In this document: piece by piece, positions 52,835 through 62,750 of the stretch
Numbering within the stretch: the stretch's first letter is position 1
How the letters are laid out: the number at the start of each line of letters is the position of its first letter
From: an uncultured Lachnospiraceae bacterium
GTDB lineage: Bacteria > Bacillota > Clostridia > Lachnospirales > Lachnospiraceae
Assembly (NCBI GenBank): GCA_947593735.1
Contig: CANQDT010000002.1
Span: forward strand, 1 to 64,000
Direction of reading: 5' to 3'
Length of the DNA: 64,000 nucleotides
The notes under the pieces: model-generated
Told to the model about the DNA's origin: nothing
What the model saw: the letters and a program-made list of their open reading frames with translations, nothing else
Database searches by the model: none
Program-made: the position numbers and the translations under genes

Positions 52835-55800
52835 ATGAGAACGATAATGAAAAAAATAGTTGCGATATCCACCGCTACTATGATGCTGATTACCGCAGGC
52901 GCCATTCCTGCCAAAGGGAAAGAAAACATCGGCTGGGAACTGATATATGATATCAATGAGCAGGTCGTCAATCCCTGGGGCTTGGGCAACGACCGCGTAA
53001 ACGGAAACGGAAATGATGATGGTACCAATCGTGTGAGTTCTCAGGAATCGCCATGGACAGCCACGTTATTGACCGCAGATGTAATCACGACAGAACCGTG
53101 CCTTGGGATGTTCGTGGATGTCGCTGTGGAAGGAAATACAGAATATAGGGTTGAATATGATCTGGCAGGTTCTTTTGCAGGTACGGAAAATGCGGGCTCG
53201 CCAAAAGGCTGTTATCTGAATCACAGTGAGTGGGATACTATGATCAAAACGAGATACGTAAATGATATGGGGTTAAATCAGGTACTTTCACTGACAGATG
53301 GAGGAACAACCACACAGGTGCAGGAGTTTACCACCCATGAGAGTGCGGAAGTACTGCGGCTGCAATTTAATTTGCGAAGAGTCGGCGCTTCTGAGACAGT
53401 GACCATCAGCAATGTGAAAGTTTATAAGTCTGTGCAGCCAGACAGTGGGATTACATCTGTGGACGGAGCGGAACTGCAAGGGTCAACAATCATAGTGAAT
53501 GCGCAGGATACCGTAGCCTGTTTCAAAGGGAAGGTTGTTGCAGAGCCGCTTGATGCAGAGATCACCGTTTATAAGGACGAGACCAGAGGAGAGATTCTGT
53601 CCGATGAAGAACGCATTGAAGATGGCTGTGTTGTGGAGATATCTGCAGAGGGATATACAACCAGCAGCTATATCATTCAGTTCTCTGCTGAACTGGTCTT
53701 ACAGGGTTTGACTGCTGAATTTAAACAGGCATTTGAAGCATGGGCAGAAAAAGAAAAGAAAAATTACAGCAATATTACAGATAATTATACTTTTCCCGAC
53801 ATTGACATGCTGGAAAGCCAGGTATTATCCGAGGCAGCTGTTCGCTATAATCTCACATTAGAGTGGGTCTCCGGCAATCCGGATGTTATATCAGATACGG
53901 GGATTCTAAATGGCGCGATCAGCCAGGATACGGATGTAGTCATGACCGCCAGACTGAAAAAGGATGATCGATATAGCGAAGCAGAAACAATAACGATTCA
54001 TGTTGTAGGAGGGTCTGGTTCCACCCTGGAGCAGGATACCGCAGTGGTTGATGCGGATATTGACGCGTTGAACGATAGAATGAATCTGGTAAAAACAGTG
54101 CGGAAGAACATCATCTTACCAGGTCAGGGCAACAACGGTTCTACCATAACATGGGCAACATCGGATTCTTCTGCTCTTACGGCGGACGGTGTTGTAACCC
54201 GGAGTTTCGAAGATAAGAAAGTAACGCTGACAGCAACAGTGACATACAGATCAGTGGAAAAAGAAGTTATATATGAGATAACGGTATTGAAAGCCGAGGG
54301 ATGGACTCTTGATTTTGATACAGACAACCTGATTGCCAATCCGTGGAAAAACGGAAACGATAAGGCAAGTGGAAATGGGGACGATGACGGTACGAACCGT
54401 GTGAGCTCTCAGGAGGCACCGTGGACCGCTACCTTGACAGTTGCCAGTGTGTTGACAGAAGAGCCATGCTTGGGTATGTACGTTGATATTAATGTAGAGC
54501 CAGGGATGCTGTACAGAGTGGAATATGAATTAGAGGGTTCCTATAAAGCGACTGCGAGCGCCCGTACTCCAAAAGGTTGTTATGTGAACCACAGCGAATG
54601 GGATGCCGGGAACAGCAGAGTTGTAAATCTAACTAATCTGAATCCGGTAGAAGAATTGTCGCTCGGAAAAAATCACAGACAGACAATGGAGATTGTTACT
54701 AGCGGGAACACTGCTGTTTTGCGGCTTCAATTTAACCTGAGACGGGTCGGCGCGTCTGAAACAGTGACCATCCGCAATGTCAAAGTATACAAATACAAGA
54801 AACCTTCCAGTGTTATCACTGCAGTGGACGGTGCACAGCTGCAGGATGGTGCGATTGTTGTAGATGAACTGGTATCAGCAGCAACTTTAAAATCTATGAT
54901 CACAACATCGCCGGAAGACGCAGAGATCACCGTATTCCGTGATGAGAACAAAAACGTAGCATTGTCAGATGGAGACACTATTGCGGAAGGCTGCGTTGTT
55001 GAGATTTCCGCGGATGATTATGTAAGCAGCGACTATATGATCAAGATATCTCCGAAGATTGTCCTTCAGGGGCTGGCAGACGAATTTAAACGGGCGTTTG
55101 CAGCATGGGCTCAGAGAGAGAAGGAACGCTACAGCAATATCACGGATCCCTATGTATTCCCTGATGTTGCGGCGTTGGAAAGTGACGTGCTGACAGAGGC
55201 AGCCAGACGCTACAATATAACAGTGCAGTGGAGCTCCGGAAATCGCAACATCATTTACGACAACGGCAGGTTAAATGGCAAGATTAAGGAAGATGTTGAT
55301 GTGGTTATGACTGCCAGATTGAAAGTAGAAGATCAATTCAGCGATCCGGAAACGATTATTGTCCATATTAAGGCAGGAGCCGGCTCTGTGGATAACAGGG
55401 ATATGGAAGTTGTAGAAGCGGATATAAAAGTCCTGAATGAGATAATGGATAGAACGAAAGTGACGGCAAATAATCTTTCCCTGTTGAGCCGTGGTGAGAA
55501 TGGTTCATCCATAACCTGGGAAACATCCGATTCTGCTATTATTACGGAAACGGGAGTTATAACCCGTAGTTCTACTGCAACGGTCAGCTATGGAATTGCA
55601 TCACGGGAGGTGCCCTATGAGATTACGGTTCTAAAGACCAATCAAGCGGCTGCTGGTGCAGTGGGCGGAGTCGGAACCATATATCCGGTAGTGACGAGTA
55701 CGGGTAACAGTACCGATGGCAGTGACAGTTCCCCGGCAGACAGCCAGATAAAGTTTGGCACAACAGGTGTTAATCAGATTAACTTGGAGATTCCGGAGGG

Positions 55801-56185
55801 CTATACGGCAACGTACAGTATAAATGGCGGAAAACAGAAAACGTATAAAGGCAAATTTGATCTTCCGGTAGGAGAGAACCAGATAGCTGTCGTACTGTTT
55901 GATGAGAAAGGGAAAATAGTGGAAGAGCGATCGTTCACTGTTAAAGTAGATAAACCCATAGCAAAAAAGATCAAAATCGTGAAAAAGGGTAAGCGCTTTA
56001 CAATGAAGATCACGAACAAGGAGGCAGCTTCCAGGACTGTATATAAAACGACCAATAAGAAGGTTGCCAATGTGAGCAAAAGCGGGAGCATCAAAGCGAA
56101 ATCAAAAGGAAAAGCGGTGATAAAAGCGAAGCTTGTCATTGCAGGTGAAGTACATATTGTGAAAACAAAGATAAAAGTGAAATAA
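52835..56185 (+). CDS. secreted protein with two copies of an unrecognised carbohydrate-locus module
   Basis: 1116 residues. Signal peptide MKKIVAISTATMMLITAGA. The module occurs at about 30-200 and 488-655: GWELIYDINEQVVNPW or GWTLDFDTDNLIANPW, then SSQEAPWTATL, EPCLGMYVDI, VEYELEGSY, TPKGCYVNHSEWD and LQFNLRRVGASETVTI. Between and after are Ig-like units (WVSGNPDVISDTGILNGAI; TWATSDSSALTADGVVTRSF) and helical segments (FEAWAEKEKKNYSNITD). A lysine-rich Ig domain ends it (about 1045-1116). The module looks like a carbohydrate-binding beta-sandwich but I do not know it. GAGGAGG precedes the ATG; 12 bases after the lyase gene. Confidence 0.72.
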   Translation: MRTIMKKIVAISTATMMLITAGAIPAKGKENIGWELIYDINEQVVNPWGLGNDRVNGNGNDDGTNRVSSQESPWTATLLTADVITTEPCLGMFVDVAVEGNTEYRVEYDLAGSFAGTENAGSPKGCYLNHSEWDTMIKTRYVNDMGLNQVLSLTDGGTTTQVQEFTTHESAEVLRLQFNLRRVGASETVTISNVKVYKSVQPDSGITSVDGAELQGSTIIVNAQDTVACFKGKVVAEPLDAEITVYKDETRGEILSDEERIEDGCVVEISAEGYTTSSYIIQFSAELVLQGLTAEFKQAFEAWAEKEKKNYSNITDNYTFPDIDMLESQVLSEAAVRYNLTLEWVSGNPDVISDTGILNGAISQDTDVVMTARLKKDDRYSEAETITIHVVGGSGSTLEQDTAVVDADIDALNDRMNLVKTVRKNIILPGQGNNGSTITWATSDSSALTADGVVTRSFEDKKVTLTATVTYRSVEKEVIYEITVLKAEGWTLDFDTDNLIANPWKNGNDKASGNGDDDGTNRVSSQEAPWTATLTVASVLTEEPCLGMYVDINVEPGMLYRVEYELEGSYKATASARTPKGCYVNHSEWDAGNSRVVNLTNLNPVEELSLGKNHRQTMEIVTSGNTAVLRLQFNLRRVGASETVTIRNVKVYKYKKPSSVITAVDGAQLQDGAIVVDELVSAATLKSMITTSPEDAEITVFRDENKNVALSDGDTIAEGCVVEISADDYVSSDYMIKISPKIVLQGLADEFKRAFAAWAQREKERYSNITDPYVFPDVAALESDVLTEAARRYNITVQWSSGNRNIIYDNGRLNGKIKEDVDVVMTARLKVEDQFSDPETIIVHIKAGAGSVDNRDMEVVEADIKVLNEIMDRTKVTANNLSLLSRGENGSSITWETSDSAIITETGVITRSSTATVSYGIASREVPYEITVLKTNQAAAGAVGGVGTIYPVVTSTGNSTDGSDSSPADSQIKFGTTGVNQINLEIPEGYTATYSINGGKQKTYKGKFDLPVGENQIAVVLFDEKGKIVEERSFTVKVDKPIAKKIKIVKKGKRFTMKITNKEAASRTVYKTTNKKVANVSKSGSIKAKSKGKAVIKAKLVIAGEVHIVKTKIKVK

Positions 56186-56252
56186 GCAATAAAACTGTTG
56201 CAGCAGGAAAGTTGCAAAATTGGCGACAAGCCATTCTTCTTTCTTTTTTATC

Positions 56253-56285
56253 ATACGGGGATTACGTTCTCGGTAATCCCCGTAT
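56253..56285. terminator. 13-bp perfect hairpin after the module protein gene
   Basis: ATACGGGGATTAC (56253-56265) and GTAATCCCCGTAT (56273-56285) with a seven-base loop. A pyrimidine-rich CCTTTCT follows rather than a clean T-tract, so it may be a partial terminator or an mRNA processing stem within the locus. Confidence 0.6.
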
Positions 56286-56325
56286 CCTTTCTGAATTATA
56301 TACCATAGACAGCAGGTATTTTATT

Positions 56326-59300
56326 ATGAAAAAATCAGTAATAAAACTTCATAATTTTAGAAAAATAGACGATACCGTCTATCAGGCAGCCTATCCTGAA
56401 ACGAAAAAAGAGAATAATTTTTATTATCACGGGCTAGTTTTACATAATACTCATACGTATAATCTAAAGGAGTATCCTTACATAAAACTTGCTGTGGAAG
56501 CTACGGAGAAAACAAAACTGAAAGTTGTGCTGGATTTGGTACAAAACCGATCTCCGAAGCCGGAATTTCACCGATATGTGGAGAAAACCCTTGTTGTTTC
56601 CCAAAAAGGAAAGCAGGATATATGTTTGCGGGCAGATCAATTTTCTCTCCCTGTATCCCAGCAATCCTTTTTAAGATTTGTCCGGGGAATTAAGGTAGAG
56701 ACCAATAAAGATATCGTGATAAGGTCAATATCCTTACAAAAAGGGGAAAGCTTTGCTGTGGAGAGCCCGATTCTGTCCAAAACTGCATCCCCGGGAGAAA
56801 AAATTTCATTTTTACTAAGATTATATAATTGTACAGAGGAATCTCAAACATTTACTTTCCAGAAAGAAAATTATGGATGGGAGACACTGGAAATCAGAGA
56901 TTTGCCGGAATGGCTGGAAGTAGGTCCGCTGGAAGTAAGCGAGATAGAGATTCATGTACCTATAAATGATAAACTGTGTTCCGGTGGGTATGAACAGATA
57001 GTGATCCAGATAACGGGTGAACATGCCCGGCAGCAGAAAATTGTTTTTGAAGCCGGCTCTGCACTGCCCCACCCAAGTGTTTTAATGGATGGAGAAGAAT
57101 TCTCCCGTGTTCAAAGAAAAATCAGCCGCTGCGTATGGGCGGAACAACTCTTTCAGGATTGGAAGAAGCGAGTTCGTGAATGGACAATACCGGAAATAGA
57201 TGTAAAGAAGCCGTATTTATTTGTAACGCGACATTCGGAACAAGCGAGAATTGCTGGGTGTGTCTATCAGCTCTCTGGAATGGAAGAAGCGGCGCAGAAG
57301 GTTATCGCATTTCTACGTCGATTATCGGACCCGGAAATTGGATACCTGAGACTGCCGAGAGCCTGCAGTCAGGAACTGGTTCAGGAAGGAGGTTTTTTCC
57401 GGGATACGGCAATGGCTTACGATATGGTGTATGATCATCCTGATCTGACAGCGGAGGATCATACCAGAATTCAAACAGTTTTTTATGCGGCTATGAAAGT
57501 ATTCGCGGATTTAATGGAAACAGGCAATATCTCCAACTGGAATCTGCTTGAGCTTACAGGAGGGATTTGCTGTGCGGCAGTTTTGCAGGATTTGGAACGA
57601 ATACGGCATTTTTTATATAGCGTGGGCGGTGTCACAGATCAGTTGGCAGCCGGAACAATGGCAGACGGTTTCTGGTTTGAGGCTTCTGTCGGTTATAATC
57701 TGCTGTGCGCTCAGCTTTTTGCTGAAATTACACAGGTAGTGAAACATTTCGGGATTGATTTAATCGGTTTGCAAGTGAACGCCCGGTATTCTCCACATGT
57801 TAATTCCATCTCACAGATGCAGGATGGATTAGTAGCAGAGAGCTGGGGAGCCAACGATAAGACATACAGAACTCCTACCATGCTTTGGGACAGCTTGTTG
57901 CCGTTCTTTGATTATCGGGGAGTGATTTTTGGAATCAACGATTCCATGGAAACAATGATCGAGGGAAACAACCGGTTTGATCTGGCATATTATGTGTACA
58001 GAAAACAGGAGTATGCGGAAGCCCTGAAAAAAGTACCGGATCATATGAGAGATCTGCTTTTCGGCGAGGAGAACCTGCCGAGTCAGGAGACAGCACCACT
58101 GTACTGTATCAGTTCTTATGCGGACAATGCAGGAGTTGCGGTTCTGCGTTCTCAATGTAAGGAAAGGACAGACAGGGAACAGATCCAGGTGGGGATCAAA
58201 TATGGTTCTCATGGAGGAGCTCATGGACATTATGACAGGCTGAGTATGACAAGCCTGATGCGATATGGCCGTTCTTTGTATGCGCCCCAGAATGTATGGT
58301 ACTCTTATCATACATTTATGTATAAATTTTACGTGCAGACATCTCTGACCCACAATATGGTAGTGGTTGATTTAAAACAGCAGGATCCAACGGAATCAAA
58401 ACGGTTTTTGTTTTATCCGGGGAAGATGATGCAGGCGCTTGGAGTAGAAAATTGCAGCCGTTGGAGTTATCCGCCTTATGGGGGATGGCAGGTGGACGGA
58501 GATAAGAGCTTTGCAGAAAGAACATGGAGGGAGGGACGTTATGTTCCAATTCCGGAAAAAATACCGGAATATTCGATTAGGACGGGATTTACTGAACCGA
58601 TTTTATCCAGAAGGCTGACGGTGGTTACCGATGATTTTGTAGTGAATTTTGATTATATAGCGGGAGAGCAGGAACATTGCTATGATTGTATGTACCATTT
58701 TCAGGGATTGGACAAGATTGAAGGCAAAGATGTGGTACATCTGGGGCATCGGGAGCAGTTAGATACGGATCCTTTTGGAAGCGCGCAGTTTATTACCGAT
58801 TGCGAAGAATATCGGCTTGAACGGGGCGCCAGAATTCGATTCTCCTATGAGTATACGGAAAAAGACCGCAAAAGGGCGGCATGGATGACCCGAAACCGGA
58901 CAAGTTACAATGATCCCGGGATGTTAAAAACAGATGTATATCTCGCCTGGCCAAGACAGGCGGAAGTGCTGATTGGACATCCGCCGGAATATGAGGGCGT
59001 AAATAAACAGCTGTGGTATTCCGTAGAGACAGACGGAAACACGGCAGCTCAGGGAAAGTTCGGAGCATGGATATTAGGTCGGGAAGAAATCGACATTTCG
59101 GTGGAGGGAGTAAAAGAACTAGTACTGAAAACAAAGATAAGGGTGCCGACCTTTGAGGGAGGGATCGTTAAAAATCCAAATGTGAAATCAATCTTTTGGG
59201 GAAATCCTACATTGGAACTGGCGGATGGAAGCAGAATTGATGTTCAGGATCTTTCGATGTATACAGACGGAATCGATTGGGGAAAGGGACCTGGTGCTGA

Positions 59301-59859
59301 CTATGCAGGTGGACCTGTCAAGATACAGGGAATCTGCTATGACAAGGCGATTCCCGGAGAACCGCTGCTGGAGGAAACGGAGGGAACGATCCGTATTCCT
59401 CTGGATGGGATACCAGCAGTACGGTTTACTGCATGTATTGGAAGCGATTATCCGGTTGGAGAGGAAGAAACCAGACGGTGTACCGTCGCGTACCGAAAAC
59501 GGGCTATTGTCAATACTTTCATAACAGTAATAGAACCTGTGGAAGATCAGCATCTGATTGAAAGTGTTTTTGCTGACAGTGAAAACAGTGTAATGGTAAC
59601 CATGAAAGATGGCAGAATCGTGGTTATCAAAATCTCTGATTTATCACAGAAATACGATGTAGAATCCAAATATCCGCAAATACAGATAGAGGAGTGGAAG
59701 GATGGACATAAAATAAGAGCTGAGTACAGCGGAAAGGATGAAGGGTATGAAAAGAAGAAAGAACAAATGCTGGAAAAGGGTTCTTGCATTGGCGGTGTTG
59801 ACAGCAATGCTTTTTTCCATGACGACGTTTACGGGATGCGGAAGGCAAGCAGTAGATGA
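56326..59859 (+). CDS. heparinase II/III family protein without signal peptide
   Basis: 1177 residues. N-terminal about 1-240 is beta-rich (YYHGLVLHNTHTYNLKEYPY; PLEVSEIEIHVPINDK). The alpha/alpha toroid spans about 245-590 (LFVTRHSEQARIAGCVYQLS; GGFFRDTAMAYDMVYDHPDL; NISNWNLLELTGGICCAA). The heparinase beta domain starts near 620 with SHGGAHGHYDRLSMTSLM, where the H-x-H-x-D pattern supplies catalytic and metal residues. No signal peptide, so it probably acts on imported oligosaccharides in the cytoplasm. Start MKKSVIKLHNF with a modest CAGG site. Its last 113 bases overlap the binding-protein gene in another frame. Confidence 0.8.
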   Translation: MKKSVIKLHNFRKIDDTVYQAAYPETKKENNFYYHGLVLHNTHTYNLKEYPYIKLAVEATEKTKLKVVLDLVQNRSPKPEFHRYVEKTLVVSQKGKQDICLRADQFSLPVSQQSFLRFVRGIKVETNKDIVIRSISLQKGESFAVESPILSKTASPGEKISFLLRLYNCTEESQTFTFQKENYGWETLEIRDLPEWLEVGPLEVSEIEIHVPINDKLCSGGYEQIVIQITGEHARQQKIVFEAGSALPHPSVLMDGEEFSRVQRKISRCVWAEQLFQDWKKRVREWTIPEIDVKKPYLFVTRHSEQARIAGCVYQLSGMEEAAQKVIAFLRRLSDPEIGYLRLPRACSQELVQEGGFFRDTAMAYDMVYDHPDLTAEDHTRIQTVFYAAMKVFADLMETGNISNWNLLELTGGICCAAVLQDLERIRHFLYSVGGVTDQLAAGTMADGFWFEASVGYNLLCAQLFAEITQVVKHFGIDLIGLQVNARYSPHVNSISQMQDGLVAESWGANDKTYRTPTMLWDSLLPFFDYRGVIFGINDSMETMIEGNNRFDLAYYVYRKQEYAEALKKVPDHMRDLLFGEENLPSQETAPLYCISSYADNAGVAVLRSQCKERTDREQIQVGIKYGSHGGAHGHYDRLSMTSLMRYGRSLYAPQNVWYSYHTFMYKFYVQTSLTHNMVVVDLKQQDPTESKRFLFYPGKMMQALGVENCSRWSYPPYGGWQVDGDKSFAERTWREGRYVPIPEKIPEYSIRTGFTEPILSRRLTVVTDDFVVNFDYIAGEQEHCYDCMYHFQGLDKIEGKDVVHLGHREQLDTDPFGSAQFITDCEEYRLERGARIRFSYEYTEKDRKRAAWMTRNRTSYNDPGMLKTDVYLAWPRQAEVLIGHPPEYEGVNKQLWYSVETDGNTAAQGKFGAWILGREEIDISVEGVKELVLKTKIRVPTFEGGIVKNPNVKSIFWGNPTLELADGSRIDVQDLSMYTDGIDWGKGPGADYAGGPVKIQGICYDKAIPGEPLLEETEGTIRIPLDGIPAVRFTACIGSDYPVGEEETRRCTVAYRKRAIVNTFITVIEPVEDQHLIESVFADSENSVMVTMKDGRIVVIKISDLSQKYDVESKYPQIQIEEWKDGHKIRAEYSGKDEGYEKKKEQMLEKGSCIGGVDSNAFFHDDVYGMRKASSR

Positions 59860-61339
59860 AAATACCATTCGGATCATGTTAATGGGAAGCAAGCCAAGGG
59901 GATTTGACGAAGTGGCGGAAGAACTGAACCGAAGAGTGGAGAAGGAATTAGGATTCCATGTTTTGATTCATTGGGTGGAAAACGGAGATTACAAACAGAA
60001 ACTCAATATGAAGATGATTGCCGGAGAGGAGTATGATCTGATGTTTGATGCGCCGTGGTGTCGTTTGCGTAACTTTGCAAGCGAGGGATTTTACACAGAT
60101 TTATCTCCATTTCTGCACAACGATGAATATCCGGGTATCAAAGCCAATTTTTCCGAACAGTACATGGAGAATAACAAGTATTATGGCGGCAATTATTATT
60201 TTCCTCTGGAAATGGAATATGGTTCTGGAATTCATGGAATCGCATATCGAAGGGATCTGTCTGATAAATACGGAATCGGAAAAATTGATTCTTTAGAAAA
60301 ACTGGAAAAATTCTTTCAGGCGGTGCAGAAGAACGAAAGGAAAATGATTCCTTTGGCTGTAAGTCAGACGAGGGGATTCTTTAATTTTCAACGTACGGAT
60401 GAATCCGCGATGGCAGATGCCAATATTCAGGGACTTCAAGCAGGATGCCCCTTGTATATCCTGTTAAATGAAGACAGAACAAAGGTTGAACAGATTGTGC
60501 CGGAAGGTGCCGGGGATGAAGCATTTCGCGATTTTCCGAAAGGATTTGATTATGATTTTGGTATGGACCGATTTAAACTATATCAGGAGTGGAATCAATA
60601 TCTGGATAAAGATTCGATTGCCTGTCTGGATGCTACGACACCGTTTCAAAACGGTCGCGCGGCAGCAATCACAAGTACTACGGAAGAATGGTTTAATCAT
60701 CAGGTAAAAACAAAAGAGAATGTTCCGGAAGCGGAAGTTGATTTATTCCTAGACAATCCACGACTGGCAAATATGGAAGATGGTGCGATTGCAACCAGTT
60801 ATCTTGCCAACAACTGTATTTGTATTCCTGAGGTATCGAAAAAGAAGGAGAAGGCGGTAAGATTTCTGGATTGGATATTTTCTTCCCAGGAAAACAATGA
60901 TTTGTTAACACTTGGAATTGAAGGAAAACACTGGAAGTCAGTAACCGATACAACATATGAGAAGTTGGATACGGAATATCAGTTTCCAAGTTACACATTG
61001 TCCCTGAACCCAAATTTTGTTAAATTTGAAGCCAATATTCCGGAAAATATCCTGGAATACAGGGAATATGGTTTAAGAGAAGAATCCTATAAAGCAACGC
61101 CGCTGGCAGGCTTTGTATTGGATCAGATCCCGATCACTACGGAACTGGCAAAAATAAATGCGGTGAATAGTAATATTACAACTGCAATGGCACATGGGAT
61201 TCTTCCAAAGGGATACAAGTCGGTTGTGGAACTGAAAAAGGATAACATAGAAGAATGTTATCAGAAAGGCTTGCGTGTGATTATAGAAGAAGTAGAACGA
61301 CAGGTAAATGCCTTTCTCGCAGAAAAAAATGGAAAATAA
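59747..61339 (+). CDS. extracellular sugar-binding lipoprotein (ABC transporter)
   Basis: 530-residue solute-binding protein, the LipO/large-oligosaccharide type with the DUF3502-like C-terminal part. Lipobox FTGC (TTFTGCGRQ, Cys about 27) anchors it in the membrane. IRIMLMGSKPRGFDEVAEEL and MKMIAGEEYDLMFDAPWCRL are the first lobe; FLDWIFSSQENNDLLTLGIE is the family's late helix. It starts within the heparinase gene (MKRRKNKCWKR, GGATGAAGGG upstream). Permease and ATPase genes are not in the window. It likely captures oligosaccharides released by the lyases. Confidence 0.88.
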   Translation: MKRRKNKCWKRVLALAVLTAMLFSMTTFTGCGRQAVDENTIRIMLMGSKPRGFDEVAEELNRRVEKELGFHVLIHWVENGDYKQKLNMKMIAGEEYDLMFDAPWCRLRNFASEGFYTDLSPFLHNDEYPGIKANFSEQYMENNKYYGGNYYFPLEMEYGSGIHGIAYRRDLSDKYGIGKIDSLEKLEKFFQAVQKNERKMIPLAVSQTRGFFNFQRTDESAMADANIQGLQAGCPLYILLNEDRTKVEQIVPEGAGDEAFRDFPKGFDYDFGMDRFKLYQEWNQYLDKDSIACLDATTPFQNGRAAAITSTTEEWFNHQVKTKENVPEAEVDLFLDNPRLANMEDGAIATSYLANNCICIPEVSKKKEKAVRFLDWIFSSQENNDLLTLGIEGKHWKSVTDTTYEKLDTEYQFPSYTLSLNPNFVKFEANIPENILEYREYGLREESYKATPLAGFVLDQIPITTELAKINAVNSNITTAMAHGILPKGYKSVVELKKDNIEECYQKGLRVIIEEVERQVNAFLAEKNGK

Positions 61340-61466
61340 TGCCTGGATTTCTGCTGCTTTTATATTAATTATGTTAATATTTTGGAAACTTTATATTTTG
61401 TTTTGGAAGAAACAGAGTGGATAAGGTAGTATAATAATTTTACATAATCTACGGGGAGGTTAGGAA

Positions 61467-62720
61467 ATGAAAAAAACATTAAAAAAATTAGTTGCCCTGG
61501 CAACGGCAGTCACAATGATGTTTCCTGTATGCGCCATCAATGCAAAAGCCGTGGGAACTACGAAAGGTTGGACATTGGTATATAATATCAATGCCCTTGG
61601 TGCGAATCCTTGGAAAAATGCGAACGATAAAGAAACTGGAAATGGAGATGCCGTCAACGGTGTTCATCGTAAGAGTTCTGACGCTGCGCCATGGACAGCC
61701 ACATTAACAACAGCAGATACGTTCAAGCCCTCAACGGAGCCTTGTCTGGGGATGTATGTGGATGTGAATGCGGAGCCCAATACACAGTATAAGATAGAAT
61801 ACGAATTAGAAGGTACTTATACCGCTTCGGAAAGCGCCAAGACTCCGAAAGGGGCTTATTTGAATTTCTCCGACCTTGATTCCAGGGGTTCCAGAATAGG
61901 AGCAGCAATTAACGATAATAACCAGATCCATTCTTTAGATGGCAGTATAAAGGTTGATGAAAATACGCAATTTTCTGATGACAGAAAACGTATGATTTTT
62001 ACAACCCAGGAGGGCACGGCAGCGGTTCGGCTTCAATTCAACCTGCGAAGAGTTGGAGTATCCGAGACAGTTACGATCAGTAATGTGAAAGTGTATAAAT
62101 GGGATGATTCCATCCTTACTTATGATGTAACAGTTGATGGTCAGGCGTATAATGATCTTGCGTATAACACGAAAATTATGTTAACCGCATCCGAGGAAGA
62201 TGAGAATGGAGAGAAATTTAGCTATTGGCAAAAGAACGGCCATATTGTAAGCTATTCCAACGAATATTCATTTTATGTATATGAAGATGCTGAAATTATA
62301 CCTATATATGCTGGGGTGATGGAACCGAAGAATTGTTATTACACGTTATACGGAAAAGATGAAAACGGCCATTTCATATATTTTGCAGAAGCCACCTACA
62401 AGGATGGAACTGAGAACAACGTTTTCATATTTGATGGTGTTATAAAACCAACTGGAAAAGAGAATATCCTGGCTAACAAAAAAGCGGTGGATATACGAAC
62501 TTTGACAGCAGGGACAGCACAATTTAAAGTAGACTTAGGAGATGTTAGTGGGTTTGACGCCACCCGATATGATGAGTGTCGGGTTAAGTTGAATTATGGA
62601 AAGGATTTTGTATATTATTTTGCGATCAATGGTTCCAGCGAAAATGATGGTTCTCATGCAAAATGGATAGGCGATCCGACAAAGGTTGATGGGATGCAAT
62701 GTGACAGCGGAACATTTTAA
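61467..62720 (+). CDS. secreted single-module protein, third copy of the unrecognised module
   Basis: 417 residues. Signal peptide MKKTLKKLVALATAVTMMFP ending near INAKA. Residues about 30-210 repeat the module of the 1116-residue protein: GWTLVYNINALGANPW, APWTATLTTADT, EPCLGMYVDVNAEPNTQYKI, YELEGTY, TPKGAYLNFS and LQFNLRRVGVSETVTI. About 220-290 is an Ig-like unit (YWQKNGHIVSYSNEYSFYVY) and the last 110 residues a beta-rich domain with no match known to me. It ends without the lysine-rich Ig domain, so it is probably released. GGGGAGG precedes the ATG; TATAAT at 61430-61435. Confidence 0.72.
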   Translation: MKKTLKKLVALATAVTMMFPVCAINAKAVGTTKGWTLVYNINALGANPWKNANDKETGNGDAVNGVHRKSSDAAPWTATLTTADTFKPSTEPCLGMYVDVNAEPNTQYKIEYELEGTYTASESAKTPKGAYLNFSDLDSRGSRIGAAINDNNQIHSLDGSIKVDENTQFSDDRKRMIFTTQEGTAAVRLQFNLRRVGVSETVTISNVKVYKWDDSILTYDVTVDGQAYNDLAYNTKIMLTASEEDENGEKFSYWQKNGHIVSYSNEYSFYVYEDAEIIPIYAGVMEPKNCYYTLYGKDENGHFIYFAEATYKDGTENNVFIFDGVIKPTGKENILANKKAVDIRTLTAGTAQFKVDLGDVSGFDATRYDECRVKLNYGKDFVYYFAINGSSENDGSHAKWIGDPTKVDGMQCDSGTF

Positions 62721-62750
62721 TTGACTTAGAAGAGAGATGAGGTGAATATT

